Below, in pieces: positions 6,811 through 10,825 of a stretch of 10,825 nt of DNA. The stretch spans positions 1-10,825 of the forward strand of contig JAGDBW010000033.1 of NCBI GenBank assembly GCA_017958845.1, written 5' to 3'. Both the position numbers and the translations under genes were made by a program. The stretch's first letter is position 1. Every line of letters begins with the position of its first letter. The notes beneath the pieces are model-generated. The model made no database searches. It was not told the DNA's origin and saw only the letters and a list, made by a program, of their open reading frames with translations. The DNA is from Clostridia bacterium (GTDB lineage: Bacteria; Bacillota; Clostridia; Oscillospirales; CAG-272).

Positions 6811-6845
6811 GTATACCGCGGCGTCCCGTCAGTTCGAGTATACTC
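6811..6845. promoter_or_regulatory. Candidate operator with two GTATAC palindromes
   Basis: GTATAC at 6811-6816 and the 10-bp perfect palindrome GAGTATACTC at 6836-6845 have centres 27 bp apart. Both lie just after the predicted transcription start of the methyltransferase gene, a position where a bound repressor would block transcription. The regulator is unknown. Confidence 0.35.
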
Positions 6846-6896
6846 TATCCAAAAGAAAAATGCAACTGTTTTATCAGATTTGGCAGGGGGGACCGT

Positions 6897-8018
6897 ATGA
6901 CCGAAAAACAGTTCCGCCGCCCGTGGAAGGGGACGATGACCCGCCGCGAGCGCTTTCTCGCCCAGATGAACTACCGGGCCTTTGACCGCACGGTCAACAT
7001 GGAGTTCGGCTACTGGGCCGAAAACTACCAAACGTGGGACATCTTTGTCAAAAACGGTGTCAAAAACGAGGCTGAGGCCGATCGGTTCTTCTCGCTTGAG
7101 CCGCCGCTGACCGTGCGCGGAAAGACCTGGCTTTGCCCGCCCTTTGAGCGCCGGGTGGTGGAGGATCGCGGCGACAAAGAGGTCATCCTGGACGTCGACG
7201 GCCTGTATCTCGAGCGGCCCAAGGACGGCCACTCCACCATCCCCAAGTACCTGCGCTCGTCGGTCGAGACACCCGAGGACTGGAAGAGAGTCAAAGAAGA
7301 GCACTTCGACCGCCGCCACCCCGGGCGCGCGATCGACTTTGCGCGGCTGGATCGGCTGTGCGCCGACGACCGCACCGAGGCGGTGGGGGTGTATACCGGC
7401 TCCATGATCGGCGACGTGCGCAATCTGCTGACCCTGGAGGGGCTGGCCTATGCCGTCTGCGACTATCCCGATATGGTGGAGGATATGGTGGAGACGGCGT
7501 GTCTGTTGGTCGAGGACTGGCTGGACGCGGTCCTGCCGCGCTACCGCTTTGACTACGCCGCGGGGTGGGAGGACATCTGCTGCAAAAACGGGCCGCTGGT
7601 CAATATGGACTTTTTCCGTTCGGTGGTCGTGCCGCGCTATCGCCGCATCGGCGACAAACTGCACAAGTACGGCGTCCACCTCTGGTACACCGACTGCGAC
7701 GGCGACGTGCGCTATCTGATCCCCGACTTTCTCGACGTGGGCATCAACTGCCTCTTTCCCTACGAAGTCAACTCCTGCGTGCATCCGGCGCGCCTGCTCG
7801 AGGAGTACGGCGGGGAGCTGCGGCTGATGGGCGGCTTTGACAAGATGCAGATGATCGCCGGCAAGGACGCGATCAAAAGCTATATGAAGAGCATCGAGCC
7901 GTGGGTCGCGCGGGGCGGCTATATCCCCTTCTGCGACCATCGCTGTCCGCCCGACGTCACCCCCGAAAACTATCTCTACTATCTCGATCTCAAAGAAGCG
8001 ACCTTTGGGCTGAAATAA
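6897..8018 (+). CDS. Uroporphyrinogen decarboxylase-family (MtaA/CmuA-like) methyltransferase
   Basis: A 373-residue protein of the URO-D superfamily. In anaerobic methyl metabolism such proteins move methyl groups between corrinoid proteins and an acceptor or donor, using zinc; the alternative, true uroporphyrinogen decarboxylase, is unlikely given the corrinoid neighbours. Visible motifs are WEDICCKNG (224-232), HLWYTDCDGD (261-270), INCLFPYE (283-290), MGGFDKMQM (311-319) and PFCDHRCPPDVTPENY (344-359). The classical H-X-C of MtaA is not seen; H261 and C267 are 6 apart, with C346 and C350 further on as possible metal ligands. The start at 6897 has a G-rich site (6886-6892) 4 nt upstream. 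The frame extends to 6756, but that would run through the promoter. Cytoplasmic; expressed from its own promoter, divergent to the corrinoid operon. Confidence 0.87.
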   Translation: MTEKQFRRPWKGTMTRRERFLAQMNYRAFDRTVNMEFGYWAENYQTWDIFVKNGVKNEAEADRFFSLEPPLTVRGKTWLCPPFERRVVEDRGDKEVILDVDGLYLERPKDGHSTIPKYLRSSVETPEDWKRVKEEHFDRRHPGRAIDFARLDRLCADDRTEAVGVYTGSMIGDVRNLLTLEGLAYAVCDYPDMVEDMVETACLLVEDWLDAVLPRYRFDYAAGWEDICCKNGPLVNMDFFRSVVVPRYRRIGDKLHKYGVHLWYTDCDGDVRYLIPDFLDVGINCLFPYEVNSCVHPARLLEEYGGELRLMGGFDKMQMIAGKDAIKSYMKSIEPWVARGGYIPFCDHRCPPDVTPENYLYYLDLKEATFGLK

Positions 8019-8049
8019 GACCGCCGGCAGGCCGACGCCTCGTCGCGCG

Positions 8050-8093
8050 ACCCCCTCTTTTTTGAAAAGAAAAGAGGGGGTTTTTCTTTTTTT
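8050..8093 (+). terminator. Rho-independent terminator of the methyltransferase gene
   Basis: A perfect stem pairs CCCCCTCTTTT (8051-8061) with AAAAGAGGGGG (8070-8080), extended by A8050-T8081, with an 8-nt loop, and is followed by a T-rich tract to 8093. It lies 32 nt after the stop codon. On the minus strand no T-run follows, so it acts on plus-strand transcripts only. Confidence 0.93.
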
Positions 8094-8113
8094 GAAAAAA
8101 GACGGCGAAGAAC

Positions 8114-8159
8114 ACCCAAAAAGAGCGGCAAAAACCGCCCGCGGCAAAGGCCGCGGGCG
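8114..8159 (-). terminator. Rho-independent terminator of the large minus-strand gene
   Basis: A 10-bp stem, 8136-8145 with 8150-8159 (core GCCCGCGGC/GCCGCGGGC), has a 4-nt loop. Read on the minus strand it is followed by GGTTTTTGCCGCTCTTTTTG. It lies about 57 nt past the stop of the 816-residue protein. Confidence 0.82.
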
Positions 8160-8216
8160 CGGATCGAAAAAGGGGAGACAGCCGGGCGCCGGAACAGGGA
8201 GAAAACGGCGCGGGGA

Positions 8217-10667
8217 TCAGAGATAGTTGGGCGTGCCGCTCCTGACGTTGGTGACGGCGTCGGCTTCGGCCAGCGGCTGGGGCTTGTAGCCCGGGCGCTT
8301 CATGGAGACGACCAGATCGCCGGTGACGTGACGGGCCTCAAAGTAGGTGCCGTTTTCGTCTTTTTTCAGTTCGACTTCGATCTCGGAGGACACCGTGTAC
8401 TCGTCGATGACGCCGTTGAGGGTAAAGAGCATGTCCTCCTTGCAGTATTCTTCGCCCAGCACGCGCACGGTGGCGTCGCGCAGGCCGTAGAGACCGATGC
8501 GGCGGCGGTAGATAAAGCTGACGGGCGGCAGTTCGCGGGCGCTGAGGTACCCGTCCTTCATATCGGAGACAAAGAAGCGGCACTCGCGGTGCTCCGCTTT
8601 GGGGAAGCAGTAGGTGGAGCGGCCGTCCTCCAGTTTGGTCTCATAGCCGAGAAAGAGCGGCGCGCCGAGCGGGGTGCCGAGCGACGTTTTGACCGTGGTG
8701 CTGGGCAGGTAGGCCGAGAGCATCAGGGCGTTGTTGTTGCGGGAGTAGAGGAGGATCGGCGAGCGCTGGCCGGGATCGCGCTCAAAGGACACGGACCAGC
8801 CGAAAGAGGCGAGCGCCTCGAGGGCGAGCAGTTCGCTCGCATAAAACGCCCGCTCGTCCTGCGGGATCAGCAGGCGCTGGGTCGGGACGTAGTCGGAGGA
8901 GACGTCGCCGCGCACCCACGCCACGCGGCCGCGCACGGTGGCCAGCGCGTAGTCGCCGGACGACGCCAGCACCTCCGCGCCGTCGGCGACGGTGTTGACG
9001 AGGCCCGCGCCGAGCAGAGGATCGTGCTTAAAGACCCCGCGCTCGACCCCGCGCACCGAGACGGGCAGCACGCCCGCGACGCCCTGCCCCGCCCGCCGCA
9101 GGCCCGCGACGCGCAGAAAGCGCTCCGACGCGCCGTCGACCGAACCGTAAAAGAGGACCTTTCCGCCCGCCTCGGCGTAGGAGAGGATGCTCTCTTCGTA
9201 GTCCGAGCCGGCATCCGGCACGGGAGCAAAGAGGACGGAAGCGGCAAAGCGCGCCTTGTCCGCCGAGGCAAAGTTGTCGGTCGAGACGACCATGGTCAGG
9301 GGAAAACCGTGGTTGATCGCTCCGCGCACGAACCAGTCGCCCGCAAACATCCGGCGGATCATGCCGTCGTCGGTCGTGGTGCAGTACTCGCGGAAGGGAT
9401 AGACCCACACGACCGGCGCGGGGGCGTCGGGGGCGTCTTTGACGGCTTTGAGGATGTGGGGCAGCGACTCGTTGACGCAGTTGTCGGGCATATCGCCCAG
9501 GGTGTTGTCGATGGTCAGGATGTTCATGTGCGTGGGGAGGTTGACCTCTCCCGCCTCGTCCAGGCGGGCGCAGGAGAGCGGCATATACAGATCGTGCGGC
9601 TGTCCCTGATAGCGGTCGTACCAGGGCGAGTTCATCCACCACGGGTCGTGCAGATAGTAGCGGAAGAGATAGCGTTTGTCCTCCGGCAGGTCGGCGATGC
9701 GGGAGAGGTAGCCCATCAGCTCCAGTCCAAAGTCGCCGTCCAGCGCCGCCCACGGGGAGTTGGGCGGCGGCAGGAAGTTGAAGCCGCCGTGGTACATATC
9801 GTAGAGCGGCACGCCGTCTTTGGCGTAGTCGATGCCGACCGACATGTTGGTGCCGCGGGTCTCGACGGGAAAGTCGGGGCACTCGGCGCGGAAGTAGCGC
9901 CAGAACGAAAAGACGTCGTCGCGCACCTCGGGCAGGGCCGAGACGTCAAACGTCTCACCGTCAAAGACGGCGCCGGTCGTCGACCAGGTCTCGCGGCCAA
10001 AGCCGAAGCCGTTGGACAGCCATAGGTAGTCAAAGCCCATCTCGGACAGAAAGATCTGCGCCTGCCGGCCGAGAAACGTGCCGAGCGGCAGCCCCTCCGG
10101 GATCCCGTCCGGGAAGCCCGCGTAGGCGTGGTCGTCGGCGTGGAGCGTCGCGTTGGCGTAGATAAAGTTGCCCATCGTGCGGGAGTTGGAGCAGATCTCG
10201 GGGTGACGGACGTATTTGAACGACGAGTTGGCAAACTCGGGCCCGGGATCAAAGGTCTCGCCGACGCGGATGGTGTGGCCCTCGCCCAGCGCCGCCTTTC
10301 CTTCTTCTTTGAGGATGGCGATGATGCGGCGCAGCGTGCCGTAGGTGATGACCGGCGGGTCCTCGATGTAGCGGTAGGAGCGGGAGTGCAGGCCCTCGCG
10401 GCGGGGGTCGCGGTCCTTGTACCACGTGGTCACGCGGGTGTTGGCGGAGCCGGCGTAGCGTCCCCACTCCAGCTCGACCGAGTCGTCCCGGTCATAGTCG
10501 AGGATCTCGGAGCCGTCGCCGACCCAGAGCAGGATCGACACGACCGGCACGTGCTTGAGCAGCGGCTTCCAGTGCGCAAAAATCCGGCGGGCGACCGACC
10601 GGACGTAGGCGTCGTCGGTCTGCTTGAACGGTTTGAGACTGCATTCCATGGAAAAACACTGAAACAT
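8217..10667 (-). CDS. Large uncharacterised protein, possibly glycoside-hydrolase-like
   Basis: An 816-residue protein that I cannot assign to a named family. It has no signal peptide or membrane segment, so it is probably cytoplasmic. The N-terminal 450 or so residues are rich in Trp, Tyr, Asp and Glu, as in sugar-binding TIM-barrel enzymes. Acidic candidates lie in VGETFDPGPEFA (135-146), SNGFGFGRETW (218-228) and DFPVETRGTN (265-274). The following region, including SYAEAGGKVLFYGSVDGASE, resembles the Rossmann-like domain that follows the barrel in some beta-galactosidase-type hydrolases. The C-terminal third appears beta-rich. All fold statements are inference from composition and pattern. 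The ATG at 10667 is preferred, with GGGAGG 10 nt upstream; a TTG at 10673 (4 nt spacing) would add two residues. It stands alone, with its own terminator and a repetitive, T-rich upstream region. Confidence 0.8.
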   Translation of the reverse strand: MFQCFSMECSLKPFKQTDDAYVRSVARRIFAHWKPLLKHVPVVSILLWVGDGSEILDYDRDDSVELEWGRYAGSANTRVTTWYKDRDPRREGLHSRSYRYIEDPPVITYGTLRRIIAILKEEGKAALGEGHTIRVGETFDPGPEFANSSFKYVRHPEICSNSRTMGNFIYANATLHADDHAYAGFPDGIPEGLPLGTFLGRQAQIFLSEMGFDYLWLSNGFGFGRETWSTTGAVFDGETFDVSALPEVRDDVFSFWRYFRAECPDFPVETRGTNMSVGIDYAKDGVPLYDMYHGGFNFLPPPNSPWAALDGDFGLELMGYLSRIADLPEDKRYLFRYYLHDPWWMNSPWYDRYQGQPHDLYMPLSCARLDEAGEVNLPTHMNILTIDNTLGDMPDNCVNESLPHILKAVKDAPDAPAPVVWVYPFREYCTTTDDGMIRRMFAGDWFVRGAINHGFPLTMVVSTDNFASADKARFAASVLFAPVPDAGSDYEESILSYAEAGGKVLFYGSVDGASERFLRVAGLRRAGQGVAGVLPVSVRGVERGVFKHDPLLGAGLVNTVADGAEVLASSGDYALATVRGRVAWVRGDVSSDYVPTQRLLIPQDERAFYASELLALEALASFGWSVSFERDPGQRSPILLYSRNNNALMLSAYLPSTTVKTSLGTPLGAPLFLGYETKLEDGRSTYCFPKAEHRECRFFVSDMKDGYLSARELPPVSFIYRRRIGLYGLRDATVRVLGEEYCKEDMLFTLNGVIDEYTVSSEIEVELKKDENGTYFEARHVTGDLVVSMKRPGYKPQPLAEADAVTNVRSGTPNYL

Positions 10668-10677
10668 ACGCAAAATG

Positions 10678-10683
10678 CCTCCC
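10678..10683 (-). promoter_or_regulatory. Ribosome binding site of the large minus-strand gene
   Basis: GGGAGG on the minus strand. The spacing is 10 nt to the ATG at 10667 and 4 nt to an in-frame TTG at 10673. The ATG is favoured as the usual codon, though the spacing is slightly long; the protein differs by only two residues. Confidence 0.65.
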
Positions 10684-10720
10684 GAAAAGATGATGAAAAA
10701 AGATGATGAAAAGAGGATGG

Positions 10721-10825
10721 CAGAAGCAAAGACAGCAGAAACAAAGACAGTAAAAACAAAGAAAGTAAAAACAAAGAAAGTAAAAACAAAGAAAGTAAAA
10801 ACAAAGAAAGTAAAAACAAAGACAG
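10721..10825. repeat. Seven-copy 15-bp tandem repeat at the window edge
   Basis: Seven consecutive 15-bp units run from 10721 to the last base. Units 3-6 (10751-10810) are identical (TAAAAACAAAGAAAG), unit 7 differs by one base, and units 1-2 are more diverged. The array is AT-rich in a GC-rich region and lies 50-160 bp upstream of the large minus-strand gene. It may continue beyond the window. The unit length is a multiple of three, so any reading frame through it stays open. Confidence 0.92.

Larger units (their letters stand above)
6589..6896. promoter_or_regulatory. Divergent intergenic control region
   Basis: This 308-bp region lies between the divergent corrinoid-protein and methyltransferase genes. 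It holds the promoter at 6771-6799 for the plus-strand gene, two GTATAC sites downstream of it, and a small stem CGCCCC (6745-6750)/GGGGCG (6760-6765) upstream of it. I see no confident minus-strand promoter for the corrinoid operon. The roughly 90-nt plus-strand leader is too short for a standard cobalamin riboswitch. Confidence 0.55.

Noticed and set aside
6800..6896. Cobalamin riboswitch in the methyltransferase leader
   Set aside because: Considered because of the B12-dependent neighbours, but the leader is only about 90 nt and shows no conserved B12-box-like core or pseudoknot architecture.
6585..8147. 520-codon minus-strand frame opposite the methyltransferase
   Set aside because: It overlaps the corrinoid gene start, the divergent promoter and a terminator, and has no recognisable domain.
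8328..10025. 565-codon plus-strand frame opposite the large minus-strand gene
   Set aside because: The minus-strand gene has a Shine-Dalgarno site, a terminator and balanced protein composition; this frame has none of these.
10430..10819. Minus-strand frame reading the tandem repeat as SLFLL membrane-like repeats
   Set aside because: It runs out of frame into the start of the large minus-strand gene, and the hydrophobic pattern is only the translation of a T-rich repeat.

Overview
The window is GC-rich bacterial DNA with strong purine-rich Shine-Dalgarno sites, an RNase J, and an anaerobic corrinoid methyl-transfer gene set. Together these suggest an anaerobic member of the Bacillota (Clostridia, possibly an Oscillospirales-like gut lineage). 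That placement is inference from gene content. The high GC content leaves long reading frames open opposite almost every gene; these were treated as shadows.

Layout. (1) Positions 218-3283, plus strand: an XRE-type DNA-binding protein with a long disordered tail, a small protein with one C-terminal membrane segment, and RNase J with a roughly 125-residue Lys/Pro/Ala-rich N-terminal extension. The small gene and RNase J are 14 nt apart and look co-transcribed. (2) A 472-bp gap with a bidirectional Rho-independent terminator and a short tandem repeat separates this block from the next, convergent one. (3) Positions 3756-6588, minus strand: a corrinoid protein, a cysteine-rich DUF2284 protein and a RACE-type reductive activator. 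(4) A divergent promoter region with a clear sigma-70 promoter (TTGACT-17-TATAGT) drives a plus-strand UroD/MtaA-type methyltransferase (6897-8018). (5) Two back-to-back terminators, one per strand, separate it from a large minus-strand protein of unknown family (8217-10667). Its upstream region contains seven copies of a 15-bp tandem repeat running to the window edge.

How the genes may work together. The corrinoid protein would carry a methyl group on its cobalt. The RACE protein would use ATP and a 2Fe-2S centre to re-reduce accidentally oxidised Co(II) to Co(I). The UroD-type protein would move the methyl group on or off the corrinoid. DUF2284 is a probable metal or Fe-S protein of unknown role. 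No MtaB-, MttB- or MtvB-type substrate methyltransferase is present in the window, so the methyl donor is not identified. The large 816-residue protein looks like a cytoplasmic glycoside-hydrolase-like enzyme, but this assignment is weak.
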